Of a DNA stretch of 64,000 nt, positions 8,245-16,978 are shown piece by piece. Under the pieces are notes generated by a model. The model was not told the DNA's origin, ran no database searches, and was given only the letters and a program-made list of their open reading frames with translations. The position numbers and the translations under genes were made by a program. Source of the DNA: an uncultured Prevotellaceae bacterium (lineage in GTDB: Bacteria; Bacteroidota; Bacteroidia; Bacteroidales; Bacteroidaceae); contig CAMVPA010000012.1 in assembly GCA_947169245.1 (NCBI GenBank), positions 1-64,000 on the forward strand, written 5' to 3'. Position 1 is the first letter of the stretch; each line of letters opens with the position of its first letter.

Positions 8245-9519
8245 ATGAACTACGAAGAATTACTCGCATCGAGGAATGGTGCAACGATGAAAAAGGACTC
8301 CATGCCATTCGGCGCTCTTTACAAGAAAATGAGCGGCGACTCTTATTCAAATGTCATTGACCTAAGGTACGAACTCAACGACAGCATGCGCTTCTGTGAG
8401 GCATTGAAGGCCGAGAGCGAGCAGCTCGGAACAGTCTCAGACCGTCACCAGCTGCACTTCGCAGTGACTACCGACAGTTCGGGCATGAACAGCGTCACCG
8501 TGGAGAAGGGAAGCTTCAACACCTTCGAGCGCATGATAGAAGACAAGCCTGCCATCGTCGCCGGAAAGCGTTTTGTGGAGCAGACCATGGAAGTGCTCTT
8601 CGAGTCGGTCGGCAACCTTAACCGTCAAGGCATCTACCACCTGTGCTTTGCACCGGCCAACATCCTGGTGCGCAAAGGTGACACGACACCCCTGCTGCTC
8701 TTCCACGGCTCGTCCTATCTGCTGCTCAACGACCAGGAGGCGCTCTACGGACAATACAAGGACTACGTAGCCCCCGAGGTGCTGGAGGAAGGAGTGGCCA
8801 ACGAGCGGAGCGAAGTCTACTCGCTCGGAAAGTTCATGGAGTATCTGTACCACGACTCAAGCATTCCCTTTGAGTATCGTCCCATTATGAAGAAGGCGAC
8901 ACAGCAAGACCCCCAGAAGCGCTACAAGTCGCCGGAAGCCATGCAGAAGGCCATGAAGAGCAACCACGCGCTGCGGTCCTCCCTCATCACAGGTGTGGCA
9001 GCAGTCCTCTTGGCCGTTGTCTGCATAGGCATCTATATGGAGCTGACGCCTGAGGCTGAAGAGGTGGAGTTCGTAGAGTCTGCGCCGAAAGAGAATTTCG
9101 ACGACGTGATGTTTACAAATGAATACGACCCGAGCATGGAGCTCGATGCTGTCAAGGTCGACAGCTCCGTCACTCATGTTGACGAACAACAAATGAAAGT
9201 CTACGAGGCCAAGGCCGAACAGATTTTCCGCAAGCGCTACGCCAAGGAGGCCGAGCGCATCCTGTCGAAAATCTATGATAACGAGCACATGAACAGCTCG
9301 GAAAAGCGATTCCTCTCTGAGAGCTCGTCGGTGATGGAGGAACTGACCAAGAAGCAGATAGAGATGGGCAGCGAGGCAGGACTGAACGACACCAAGAGCC
9401 AGCGCATTGCAAGCGAAATCATTGAGAAAATATCCAATGAGAAGAAAGCTAAGCTCGAGCAATTGGGAGTTCAAAAGGAGAAAGAAGGAGTCAATAAGGA
9501 AAAGACAACAGAAGAATAA
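8245..9519 (+). CDS. Membrane-anchored protein pseudokinase
   Basis: 424 residues. Residues ~1-235 resemble a eukaryotic-type Ser/Thr kinase fold, but key catalytic parts are changed. The HRDLKPEN loop reads HLCFAPAN at 132-139, so catalytic Asp is Cys134 and Lys is Ala136. The DFG triad reads FHG at 153-155. The APE motif (VAPEVL, ~175) and EVYSLG are kept, so the fold looks intact while phosphotransfer is unlikely. A single membrane helix spans ~246-265, followed by a ~155-residue Glu/Lys-rich helical region rich in coiled-coil-like sequence. DUF4494 and YggS follow on the same strand; an FHA-domain gene lies nearby on the other. Alternatively a divergent, still active kinase. Confidence 0.75.
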   Translation: MNYEELLASRNGATMKKDSMPFGALYKKMSGDSYSNVIDLRYELNDSMRFCEALKAESEQLGTVSDRHQLHFAVTTDSSGMNSVTVEKGSFNTFERMIEDKPAIVAGKRFVEQTMEVLFESVGNLNRQGIYHLCFAPANILVRKGDTTPLLLFHGSSYLLLNDQEALYGQYKDYVAPEVLEEGVANERSEVYSLGKFMEYLYHDSSIPFEYRPIMKKATQQDPQKRYKSPEAMQKAMKSNHALRSSLITGVAAVLLAVVCIGIYMELTPEAEEVEFVESAPKENFDDVMFTNEYDPSMELDAVKVDSSVTHVDEQQMKVYEAKAEQIFRKRYAKEAERILSKIYDNEHMNSSEKRFLSESSSVMEELTKKQIEMGSEAGLNDTKSQRIASEIIEKISNEKKAKLEQLGVQKEKEGVNKEKTTEE

Positions 9520-9555
9520 CAGTCCGAAAGGAAAAAGCTAACGTAATAATAGAAT

Positions 9556-10038
9556 ATGAGAAGTAGAACAGCACAATGGTTTGAGTGCAAAATCCAGTAT
9601 GAGAAGACCATGGAGGATGGCCTGCAGAAAAAGGTGAACGAGAGTTATGTCATTGATGCCCTGTCGTTTACAGAGGCAGAGCAACGCATCATGGAAGAAC
9701 TGTCGGCCTACATCAGCGGCGAGTTCACCATCAAGGATATTAAGATTGCTCCCTACAAGGAGATTTTCTTTGCCGACCAGGACCTGGCCGACCGATGGTA
9801 CAAGACAAAGCTGCAGTTCATCACCATCGACGAGAAAACGGAGAAAGAGAAGCGTGCCAACATCAACTATCTTGTCAACGCCGGCACGCTGAACGGCGCC
9901 GTAAAGAACATCGAAGAGGTGATGAGTGGTACCATGATTGACTACGTGATAGCATCGGTGGCCGAGACCCAGTTGATGGATGTCTATGAATACGGCAAGG
10001 ACAATACAGAAGACGAGAAACCAGAATTCGATCAGTAA
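9556..10038 (+). CDS. DUF4494 family protein
   Basis: 160 residues. It begins with a WFECKIQYEKTMEDGLQKKV segment and contains VIDALSFTEAEQRI, which I recognise as the conserved core of the DUF4494 family of Bacteroidota. Function is unknown. No signal peptide or membrane helix; likely a cytoplasmic alpha/beta protein. It follows the pseudokinase by 36 bp and its stop TAA shares bases with the ATG of the next gene, so the three genes probably form one operon. The tail is acidic. Confidence 0.8.
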   Translation: MRSRTAQWFECKIQYEKTMEDGLQKKVNESYVIDALSFTEAEQRIMEELSAYISGEFTIKDIKIAPYKEIFFADQDLADRWYKTKLQFITIDEKTEKEKRANINYLVNAGTLNGAVKNIEEVMSGTMIDYVIASVAETQLMDVYEYGKDNTEDEKPEFDQ

Positions 10039-10709
10039 TGTACGACGTCAAAGGTAACTTGCGACAGGTGTTGGGCCAGCTGCCACAGGGTGTACGTCTT
10101 GTGGCCATTAGCAAATACCACCCCAATGAGTTCATAGAAGCGGCATACGAGGAAGGCCAGCGCGTCTTCGGTGAGAGCCACGAGCAGGAACTGCGACTGA
10201 AACACGAGTCGCTGCCGAAGGACATCGAGTGGCACTTCATAGGACACCTACAGACCAACAAGGTGAAGTATATCGCCCCTTACGTGACGATGATAGAGGC
10301 GGTCGACTCGCTGAAGCTGCTGAAGGAGATTGACAAGCAGGCTACGAAGTGCGGTCGCGTTATTGACGTGCTGCTGGAGCTACACATTGCCGAGGAGAGC
10401 ACCAAATACGGACTCAGGCTCGACGACTGCCGTCAGCTACTAGCCGACGGAGAGTGGCGAGAGCTGAAGCACGTGCGCATCTGTGGCCTGATGATGATGG
10501 CGTCGCTGACCGACGACTGTGAACAGATACGCCAGGAGTTCATGACGGCAGCCGGCTTCTTCGACGAGGTGAAACAGCAGTTCTTTGCCGATGCTCCCTG
10601 GTTCTGCGAGCGTTCATGGGGCATGAGCGACGACTACAACATCGCCGTAGGCTGTCGCTCGACGATGGTGCGTATCGGCACGATGATTTTCGGGCCTCGT
10701 ATATATTAA
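10038..10709 (+). CDS. YggS/PLPBP family PLP-binding protein
   Basis: 223 residues, the usual length. VAISKYHP places the PLP lysine at K26; FGESHEQEL, WHFIGHLQTNKVKYI and the GLMMMA strand are family hallmarks, as is a C-terminal VRIGTMIFGPR. Family members bind pyridoxal phosphate without a known reaction and help balance vitamin B6 and amino-acid pools. Translation is probably coupled to the preceding DUF4494 gene through a TAATG overlap. The stop lies 12 bp from the convergent FHA gene, and that spacer is filled by a 14-bp sequence found twice more in the window. Confidence 0.9.
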   Translation: MYDVKGNLRQVLGQLPQGVRLVAISKYHPNEFIEAAYEEGQRVFGESHEQELRLKHESLPKDIEWHFIGHLQTNKVKYIAPYVTMIEAVDSLKLLKEIDKQATKCGRVIDVLLELHIAEESTKYGLRLDDCRQLLADGEWRELKHVRICGLMMMASLTDDCEQIRQEFMTAAGFFDEVKQQFFADAPWFCERSWGMSDDYNIAVGCRSTMVRIGTMIFGPRIY

Positions 10710-10720
10710 ATAAGGTGGAA
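10707..10720. repeat. TAAATAAGGTGGAA repeat, copy 1
   Basis: Exact 14-bp sequence preceded by TATAT; it includes the yggS stop codon and fills the spacer to the convergent gene. Other copies: 33347-33360 and 63290-63303, all in the same orientation. Confidence 0.75.
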
Positions 10721-10721
10721 C

Positions 10722-11273
10722 TTACTCCTCTTTGGAGTCGGCGCTGCGAAGAATAATGCTTGTGGCGCCAATGGTGAAGAGTGTACCGTCTTCAATGATG
10801 CGACGTTCGCGCTGCTTCACCTCAACATTGTCAACGAAAGTGCCCGTATTGCTGTTGTTGTCGCTGAGGGTGTAACGTAACCGTCCGCGCTTGTCGCGGC
10901 TGACGTTGAGCGTGCAGTGGTTCAGGTCGACACTGGGATCGACCGTCTCGAAAGGCGTATTCACGGGATTACCTTTCTGATAGCGCCCGATGACATTGTC
11001 TCCCATCTGCAGGGGAATAACCTGCTTGTAGTGGAACACATTTTCAATGACGACAATGCTGCCATAGGCCTCGTCGGCAGTCTGCTGACCGTTGTCGGTG
11101 CTGAGCGCAGCATTCTCGTCCTTCTGGGTAGCCTTGAGTTTTGAGACTCCGATGCGGATGCTGAACGTCTTGCCACAATCAGGACATTGGAACACCAACG
11201 ACTGCCCGTCGCTATACTGTTTCTCGTCGAAAGTAATGTATTGGTCGCACTTTGGACAACGTACTCGCTTCAT
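10722..11273 (-). CDS. Zinc-ribbon plus FHA domain protein
   Basis: 183 residues. An N-terminal zinc ribbon with CPKC at 6-9 and CPDC at 30-33 is followed by an FHA domain over the last ~100 residues: VIGRYQKGNP, DLNHCTLNV and NNSNTGTFVDN. FHA domains bind phosphothreonine; the usual Ser before His is Asn here. It follows the SPOR gene by 15 bp in the same operon and lies convergent to the pseudokinase operon, so a signalling or envelope-linked role is possible but unproven. Confidence 0.85.
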   Translation of the reverse strand: MKRVRCPKCDQYITFDEKQYSDGQSLVFQCPDCGKTFSIRIGVSKLKATQKDENAALSTDNGQQTADEAYGSIVVIENVFHYKQVIPLQMGDNVIGRYQKGNPVNTPFETVDPSVDLNHCTLNVSRDKRGRLRYTLSDNNSNTGTFVDNVEVKQRERRIIEDGTLFTIGATSIILRSADSKEE

Positions 11274-11288
11274 GCCTTATCAATAAAA

Positions 11289-12410
11289 TCAATTAACCTT
11301 ATAGACCCATGCCTCGTCGAAACCAGAAGCGGCATTACGCAGTTTGTTCAGAGCCTGATAGGCTGCGCCTTGACTGGCGTAATGGCCATAGACCACACGG
11401 CGCACGTTGTTATGCACATGGATTCGAGTGTCGTCGTAGCCTTGCTTCTTCATCTGACTGACCAGGTGTTCGGCACCCTTCTGAGCAACCTGGCTGGCCA
11501 GGACAAGGCAATAAGCCGACTCCGCATGAGATTCAGCAGAGAGCAACTGAGCTTTGTCCTTCGTAGCCTCAACCTTGGCGGCAGAAGCCGTCACCTTGGC
11601 GGCAGAAGTCTTTAAGGTATCAGTACCGTCCAAGGCTGAGTCCGTAGCAGTTTTTATGGTATCCTTGTCGGCCTTGACAGAGTCTGTATTGACTTTGACC
11701 ATAGAAGTGTCGAGAGTTTTGGGCTCCACCTTCTTCGACATAGGCAGCAATTCCACCTGGCTCATGGAAACCTGTGGCGTGCTCGGCTGCAAGCTGTTGG
11801 CTACAGGCGGTGTCAGTATCAGGAACAAAAGTATTGCTGCTGCAACAGCTGTCACATTTCGTATCCACGACATCTTGATGACAATGGCGCCCTCCTTACG
11901 CTCCACGGTATCCTCCACTTCCACAGCAGCCTCGTCAGACTCAGCCGACGGCTGCATTGCAGTAGCAACCGTGTTGACAACGCCGGAAGAATTAAGCGGA
12001 AGCATTTCAAAAGCTCCGAGACCATAGAGTTCGGGCGTCAGCAAGCCTGCCTCACAAGGCTCAAAGACGATACGTCCATCCTCGTTCAGGCTCAGTACGC
12101 CAATGCCGTTCATCTCGTAGTAGCCGTCGGTGTTGAGCTGCTGTTTCAGCTCGGCCACCTCAGACTCAATACGCCGGACAGCCTCCGGATAAGTAATGTC
12201 GTAGGCTTCGACGTAAGACTGTGCCAGCAGGGGATCGTTCAGCGTCAGCTGTGGATTGAACCCAAGCGTACGCAATGGCGGCACAAACATCTGGTCGTCA
12301 GCGTCGTAGCGGGCATCGACATGGTGCGTCACAAAGCCTCCCAGATCGGGGACTATGACGCAATCGCTGCTCAAAAGCAGTATTTCTATATGTCTGTTCA
12401 GTTCAATCAC
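11289..12410 (-). CDS. HU-CCDC81 / SPOR domain membrane protein
   Basis: 373 residues from a GTG at 12410. The N-terminal ~140 residues, beginning IELNRHIEILLL with VPDLGGFVTHH near 20-30, look like paired HU-CCDC81 domains. A membrane helix follows at ~183-203, then a Thr/Ala/Lys-rich linker and a C-terminal SPOR domain of ~75 residues, which binds denuded peptidoglycan glycan strands at division sites. A longer TTG start at 12515 is rejected because the full consensus promoter at 12416-12447 lies inside it; only 5 nt separate the -7 box from this GTG, so the mRNA may be leaderless. Confidence 0.82.
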   Translation of the reverse strand: MIELNRHIEILLLSSDCVIVPDLGGFVTHHVDARYDADDQMFVPPLRTLGFNPQLTLNDPLLAQSYVEAYDITYPEAVRRIESEVAELKQQLNTDGYYEMNGIGVLSLNEDGRIVFEPCEAGLLTPELYGLGAFEMLPLNSSGVVNTVATAMQPSAESDEAAVEVEDTVERKEGAIVIKMSWIRNVTAVAAAILLFLILTPPVANSLQPSTPQVSMSQVELLPMSKKVEPKTLDTSMVKVNTDSVKADKDTIKTATDSALDGTDTLKTSAAKVTASAAKVEATKDKAQLLSAESHAESAYCLVLASQVAQKGAEHLVSQMKKQGYDDTRIHVHNNVRRVVYGHYASQGAAYQALNKLRNAASGFDEAWVYKVN

Positions 12411-12415
12411 GTCTG

Positions 12416-12447
12416 CAAAGGTACGGCTTTTTTGCGATACTTGCAAA
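12416..12447 (-). promoter_or_regulatory. Promoter of the SPOR-FHA operon, abutting a GTG start
   Basis: Minus-strand TTTG at 12444-12447, 20 bp, TACCTTTG at 12416-12423, then 5 nt to the GTG at 12410. Confidence 0.75.
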
Positions 12448-12488
12448 TAAAAGAAACTTAAAAATGCGTCAGTCTGAAAAAAATATGC

Positions 12489-12496
12489 TACCTTTG
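12489..12496 (+). promoter_or_regulatory. -7 box of the rfbC-ugd operon
   Basis: TACCTTTG, 18 nt before the rfbC ATG. No good TTTG is seen at -33. Confidence 0.6.
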
Positions 12497-12514
12497 CACC
12501 CAAATTAAGAGCCA

Positions 12515-13063
12515 ATGGATTACAAGGAGACAGCCATCAAAGGCGTATATATTATTGAGCCACGCGTCTTTAACGACGCACGCGGCTATTTCTTCGAAGC
12601 ATGGAAACAGGCTGAGTTCGAGGAACACGTAGGCCCAGTGAATTTTGTTCAAGACAATGAGTCGAAGTCGAGCCGAGGCGTGCTGCGAGGACTGCACTAT
12701 CAGCGCGGAGAGGCATCACAGGCCAAATTGGTGCGTGTCATCAAGGGCTGCGTCGTTGACGTGGCTGTAGACCTCCGCCGTTCATCGCCCACTTTCGGCC
12801 AACATGTCATGGTGGAACTGAGCGAAGAGAACAAGCGCCAGTTCTTCATCCCCAGAGGCTTTGCCCACGGATTCCTGGTCTTGAGCGACGAAGCTATTTT
12901 CACCTACAAGGTCGACAATCCCTACGCCCCTGAGGCAGATGCCGGCGTACGATGGAACGACCCGGACCTGGCCATCAATTGGCCTACAGACGGAATGGAA
13001 GTACTTACCAGCGAGAAAGACTTACGACAGCCTTTGCTGAAAGACGCTGAGCTCTTTGATTAA
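12515..13063 (+). CDS. rfbC: dTDP-4-dehydrorhamnose 3,5-epimerase
   Basis: 182 residues, full length for RmlC/RfbC cupin epimerases. DARGYFFEAW, NESKSSRGVLRGLHYQ (catalytic His61), the FIPRGFAHGF strand and FTYKVDNPYAPEAD (catalytic Tyr) are all present. It converts dTDP-4-keto-6-deoxyglucose to the L-rhamnose configuration for surface polysaccharide. The partner rmlA, rmlB and rmlD genes are not in the window. It is followed 21 bp later by UDP-glucose dehydrogenase, linking two nucleotide-sugar steps. Confidence 0.93.
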   Translation: MDYKETAIKGVYIIEPRVFNDARGYFFEAWKQAEFEEHVGPVNFVQDNESKSSRGVLRGLHYQRGEASQAKLVRVIKGCVVDVAVDLRRSSPTFGQHVMVELSEENKRQFFIPRGFAHGFLVLSDEAIFTYKVDNPYAPEADAGVRWNDPDLAINWPTDGMEVLTSEKDLRQPLLKDAELFD

Positions 13064-13084
13064 TCAGAAAAGCACATTATTAAT

Positions 13085-14404
13085 ATGAATATTGCAATAG
13101 TAGGAACTGGTTACGTGGGACTTGTGTCAGGAACATGTTTTGCCGATACAGGTGCCAACGTGACGTGTGTCGATGTGGATGCCCAGAAGATTGAACGCCT
13201 GCAGCGCGGGGAGGTGCCCATCTACGAACCAGGTCTCGACGAGCTGGTGAAGAAGAATGTAGCCGCCGGACGCCTGAAGTTTACAACCGATCTGGCTTCT
13301 GTACTCGACGATGTACAAATTGTCTTTTCTGCAGTCGGTACGCCGCCCGACGAGGACGGCTCTGCCGACCTTAAATACGTATTACAGGTGGCCCGAACCA
13401 TTGGCCAGAACTTGAATCATTATGTTGTGGTGGTCACGAAGTCGACGGTTCCTGTAGGCACCGCCCGCAAGGTGCGCCATGCCATTGAGGAAGAGTTGGA
13501 GAGACGCGGAGTCTCGATAGACTTCGACGTTGCCTCGAATCCGGAGTTCCTGAAGGAAGGCAATGCCATCAAGGACTTCATGTCGCCTGACCGTGTGGTC
13601 GTAGGCGTTGAGAGCGAGCACGCCAAGAAAGTACTGACAAAACTCTACAAGCCGTTCCTCATCAATAACTTCCGCGTCATCTTCATGGATATTCCATCGG
13701 CGGAGATGACGAAGTATGCCGCCAACTCCATGCTGGCCACGCGTATCTCGTTTATGAATGACATTGCTAATCTCTGCGAACGCGTAGGGGCCGATATTAA
13801 TATGGTACGCGCGGGTATCGGCAGCGACACCCGCATTGGCCGCAAGTTCCTGTATGCAGGCTGTGGCTACGGCGGCTCATGTTTCCCCAAAGACGTGAAG
13901 GCGCTGATCAAGACTGCCGACCAGGCTGGCTACTCTATGGAGGTGCTGAAGGCTGTCGAGCGCGTCAACGAACGTCAGAAGTCGGTGCTCTTCGAGAAGC
14001 TGGTCAAGGCTTTCGGCTCTGCTGACGCCCTCCGTGGCAAGACAATTGCCATGTGGGGCCTGTCGTTCAAGCCCGAGACCGACGACATGCGCGAGTCGAC
14101 AGCTCTGGTCATGATCCAGAAACTCCTGGATGCAGGCTGTACCATTCGTGCATACGACCCCATAGCTATGGAAGAGTGTCGCCGCCGCGTCGGCGATGCT
14201 GTCAGCTACTGCCGCGACATGTACGATGCCGTGCTCGATGCCGACGCGTTGCTGCTGCTGACGGAGTGGAAGGAATTCCGCCTGCCAACCTGGGGCGTTA
14301 TCAAGAAAGCCATGCGCCAACCGCTGGTCATCGACGGCCGCAACATCTTTGATGTCGAGGAGTTGGAGGAGAATGGTTTTGAATATCACTGCATTGGACG
14401 ATGA
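13085..14404 (+). CDS. ugd: UDP-glucose 6-dehydrogenase
   Basis: 439 residues, full length. The Rossmann start GTGYVGLVSG at 7-16 binds NAD; GSCFPKD carries catalytic Cys266; SNPEFLKEG and MWGLSFKPETDDMRES are family signatures. It oxidises UDP-glucose to UDP-glucuronate in two NAD-dependent steps, feeding capsule or exopolysaccharide synthesis. Operon with rfbC; the stop overlaps the ATG of the next lipoprotein gene by 4 bp. Confidence 0.95.
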   Translation: MNIAIVGTGYVGLVSGTCFADTGANVTCVDVDAQKIERLQRGEVPIYEPGLDELVKKNVAAGRLKFTTDLASVLDDVQIVFSAVGTPPDEDGSADLKYVLQVARTIGQNLNHYVVVVTKSTVPVGTARKVRHAIEEELERRGVSIDFDVASNPEFLKEGNAIKDFMSPDRVVVGVESEHAKKVLTKLYKPFLINNFRVIFMDIPSAEMTKYAANSMLATRISFMNDIANLCERVGADINMVRAGIGSDTRIGRKFLYAGCGYGGSCFPKDVKALIKTADQAGYSMEVLKAVERVNERQKSVLFEKLVKAFGSADALRGKTIAMWGLSFKPETDDMRESTALVMIQKLLDAGCTIRAYDPIAMEECRRRVGDAVSYCRDMYDAVLDADALLLLTEWKEFRLPTWGVIKKAMRQPLVIDGRNIFDVEELEENGFEYHCIGR

Positions 14405-15210
14405 ATAGGCTCTATACTCTGATTCTGCTATGTAGTAGCGCGATACTCCTTGGAGCTTGCGGCTCGAAAAGCCAGTCGGGCAGTCAACAGCAACATGAGG
14501 ATGAAGACCGCGAGGCAAAGGCGATGCTTCAGGGAGTCTGGTTGGACGAGGAGACCGAGGAGGTGTCATTCTGGTCTAAAGGCGACAGCATCTATTACCC
14601 AGATTCCACGAGTCAGCCCACGTACTTCGCCATCGTAGATGACGAGCTGATACTTCTGTCGACCAATGCCCGCTATCACATTGAGAAACAGACAGAGCAC
14701 AACTTCTGGTTTATGAATCAGGGCGGCGACGAAGTTCATCTCGTGAAGAGCAATGAGCCCCTACCCGATGAGTTCGTACGTGGCGAGCACCAACGCATCA
14801 TGACCTACACCGAAGTGGTCAAGCAGGATTCCGTCGTTGTCTTCAACAATGAGCGCTACCACTGGTACATTGCCATCAATCCTACGAAATACAAGGTTCA
14901 CACCACAGCCTACAACGATGATGGCGTCGAGGTGGACAATGTCTACTACGACAACATCATGCACGTCAGCCTGTTCAAGGGAGCCAACAAGTTTTTCTCA
15001 CGCGATTTCCGCAAACAGGATTATGCCCAGAAGGTTCCCGAACAGTTCCTCACACAGTCGGTGTTGAGTAATATGGAGTTCGCAGGTGTCGATGACAAAG
15101 GATTCCGTTTCGTGGCTACCATCTGCATACCTGACGGAGCCACTTGTTACAAAGCAGAAAACCGGATATCGTTTGACGGGAAACTAACAACTACGCTTAT
15201 CGAGTACTAA
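14401..15210 (+). CDS. DUF4738-like lipoprotein
   Basis: 269 residues. A signal peptide with lipobox LLGAC (Cys ~20) followed by a Ser/Gln-rich tether predicts an anchored lipoprotein. The body (GVWLDEETEEVSFWSKGDSI..., YYPDSTSQPTYFAIVDDEL) resembles the DUF4738 family of Bacteroidota; function unknown. Its ATGA overlap with ugd implies coupled translation, though a functional link to UDP-glucuronate is only inference. Confidence 0.75.
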   Translation: MNRLYTLILLCSSAILLGACGSKSQSGSQQQHEDEDREAKAMLQGVWLDEETEEVSFWSKGDSIYYPDSTSQPTYFAIVDDELILLSTNARYHIEKQTEHNFWFMNQGGDEVHLVKSNEPLPDEFVRGEHQRIMTYTEVVKQDSVVVFNNERYHWYIAINPTKYKVHTTAYNDDGVEVDNVYYDNIMHVSLFKGANKFFSRDFRKQDYAQKVPEQFLTQSVLSNMEFAGVDDKGFRFVATICIPDGATCYKAENRISFDGKLTTTLIEY

Positions 15211-15223
15211 GCGGCACGACGCA

Positions 15224-16132
15224 TTATTGCTTAATCTTATCCCAAGAATTGCTCTGCGCGGCATTAATGCCCATCAGCAGGTCGTACACCGACTCTTTCT
15301 CCTTCTGGGTGCCTTTTCCCTTGTAAATATTAGCCAACTCCTCCTTCTTATAGTCAGTCCATATCTGGGGTAGAAGGCTAAGCGGCTTGTCAGAATGAGC
15401 TTGCTTGAGATGCTGTTCAAGCGTGGTGGTAATGTTTGTACGGCCGCGCTCAGCGTTCTGTGCCATCTCGTCCAGTCCCTTTCGATAATAGTCGTATTGC
15501 AACTGACGGAAGGGCTTCATGGCTTCGTCAAGGTAATCATTGATAATGGCAAAGCGGTTCTTGGAGTCTTCAAATGATTTCCAACCGGGGAAGCTGAGAT
15601 CCTGGGCATTATTGACGAGATTCATACAGCGCTGAAGGACGTCAGTTCCGCCAAGCGGCGAGAAGCTGTCAAGATCAAGCCCTATGATAAGATAAGCATA
15701 ATAAGCGAAGAGAGCCACAAGCTGGTTGTCTATGACCTCTTCATTGAAATTGAGCTGATCGAACTGAGCAAACTCGAAGTCAAACTGCTTGTCAGTATTG
15801 TTGTAGAGCGTCGTGGTATAAGCGGCATTGTACACGGGCCGATTAGCCTGGATGATGGCAGAACACTGGAACTTGTTCTCTGCCTGAACATACTTATTGA
15901 CCGTTATGTTGAAGTTACAGGCGATACGCTCGTTCTCCTGGAACTGGAGGGCTGTCCACTGGCGCTCATTCATGAACTGCTCGAGAGTCTGCTGAAGATT
16001 CTCGAACACGGAAGCGTCTGTCCCCTGAACCTTCTGATGGTTAATACTGATTTTTGCCTGCAGCTCCTGAGCTTGAATGTCAGGAGCCGCAAGCAAAAAT
16101 GTAACGACGATTACTAATATCCTGTTTCTCAT
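15224..16132 (-). CDS. DUF4835 family secreted protein (PorD-like)
   Basis: 302 residues with an N-terminal signal peptide (cleavage near IQAQ). The pattern of QELQAKISINHQKVQGTD, NITVNKY and VALFAYYAYLIIGLDLDSFSPLGG matches DUF4835, a family that databases often label PorD and tie to type IX secretion; I treat the T9SS role as family annotation, not shown here. It overlaps the exonuclease gene by 4 bp and is likely co-transcribed with dnaN and that exonuclease. Confidence 0.78.
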   Translation of the reverse strand: MRNRILVIVVTFLLAAPDIQAQELQAKISINHQKVQGTDASVFENLQQTLEQFMNERQWTALQFQENERIACNFNITVNKYVQAENKFQCSAIIQANRPVYNAAYTTTLYNNTDKQFDFEFAQFDQLNFNEEVIDNQLVALFAYYAYLIIGLDLDSFSPLGGTDVLQRCMNLVNNAQDLSFPGWKSFEDSKNRFAIINDYLDEAMKPFRQLQYDYYRKGLDEMAQNAERGRTNITTTLEQHLKQAHSDKPLSLLPQIWTDYKKEELANIYKGKGTQKEKESVYDLLMGINAAQSNSWDKIKQ

Positions 16133-16947
16133 CTATTTAAGTTTGCTTCACGGAGTCGGATACGCGTAAGCACCTGCTTGGTGTTGTAAGTAAACTCACC
16201 ACCAAGGATCCAACTATAGTATCCGGGATCGAAGCGGAGCACGTCGGCAACAGGCTTTCCTTTATGCTTACCAAAGTTGAACACTTCGGTACGCACTCCA
16301 TTGATGTCGGCCCAAACAATGCGACCAGCAAAGTCAACGTTGTCGTTCATCTTCGAAAACTCCGCCAACTTGTCCATGTCGTTCTCCAGAACCTTTTCAG
16401 GCTCTTCATTGGCACCAGGGGCATACTTGTCGAGCTCACCCATCAGCACGCGGTATGTGGCTTCTGTATCCTGGTCAGCACGATGAGCCTCAAAGTCGTC
16501 CTCCATATTACGCCCGCAATAGAACTTGTAGGCAGCAGCAAGGTTGCGGCGCTCCATCTTGTGGAAGATGGTCTGAGCATCTATGAGACGGCTCTTCTGA
16601 AAATCGAAGTCTATGCCGGCACGAAGGAACTCCTCAGCCAGCAGTGGAATATCAAAGTGGTTGGAGTTGAATCCGGCAAAGTCGCAACCTGAAAACTTCT
16701 CAGCAAGCGATGCAGCGAGTTGTTTGAAGGTAGGTTTGTTCTTGACGTCGGCATTGGTAATACCTGTCAGTTGCTCCACCTCGGCAGGTATCAGGCGCTC
16801 AGGATTGACAATCTCGTTGCCACGCTCTTCACGACCATCAGGATACACCTTAATATATGATATCTGAATGACGCGGTCCTTTACAAGATCGAGTCCCGTT
16901 GTCTCCAAGTCAAAAACGACCAGAGGTTTCTGTAAGTTCAGTTTCAT
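16129..16947 (-). CDS. DnaQ-like DEDDh 3'-5' exonuclease
   Basis: 272 residues. Exonuclease motifs in order: FDLETTG (Asp and Glu, ~13-19), NSNHFDIPLL (Asp, ~102) and HRADQDTEA (His and Asp, ~160). The C-terminal ~80 residues (VFNFGKHKGKPVADVL...YYSWIL) form a small exo-associated module common in Bacteroidota homologues. Placed 31 bp after dnaN on the same strand, so a proofreading or repair role beside the sliding clamp is reasonable. Whether it is the replicative epsilon subunit cannot be told from sequence alone. Confidence 0.88.
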   Translation of the reverse strand: MKLNLQKPLVVFDLETTGLDLVKDRVIQISYIKVYPDGREERGNEIVNPERLIPAEVEQLTGITNADVKNKPTFKQLAASLAEKFSGCDFAGFNSNHFDIPLLAEEFLRAGIDFDFQKSRLIDAQTIFHKMERRNLAAAYKFYCGRNMEDDFEAHRADQDTEATYRVLMGELDKYAPGANEEPEKVLENDMDKLAEFSKMNDNVDFAGRIVWADINGVRTEVFNFGKHKGKPVADVLRFDPGYYSWILGGEFTYNTKQVLTRIRLREANLNR

Positions 16948-16978
16948 CTTGTAATAGCTTACTTCTTACGACTTACCA

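Noticed and set aside
12411..12515. TTG start of the SPOR protein at 12515
   Set aside because: A full consensus promoter lies inside that extension, and family homology begins at the GTG at 12410.
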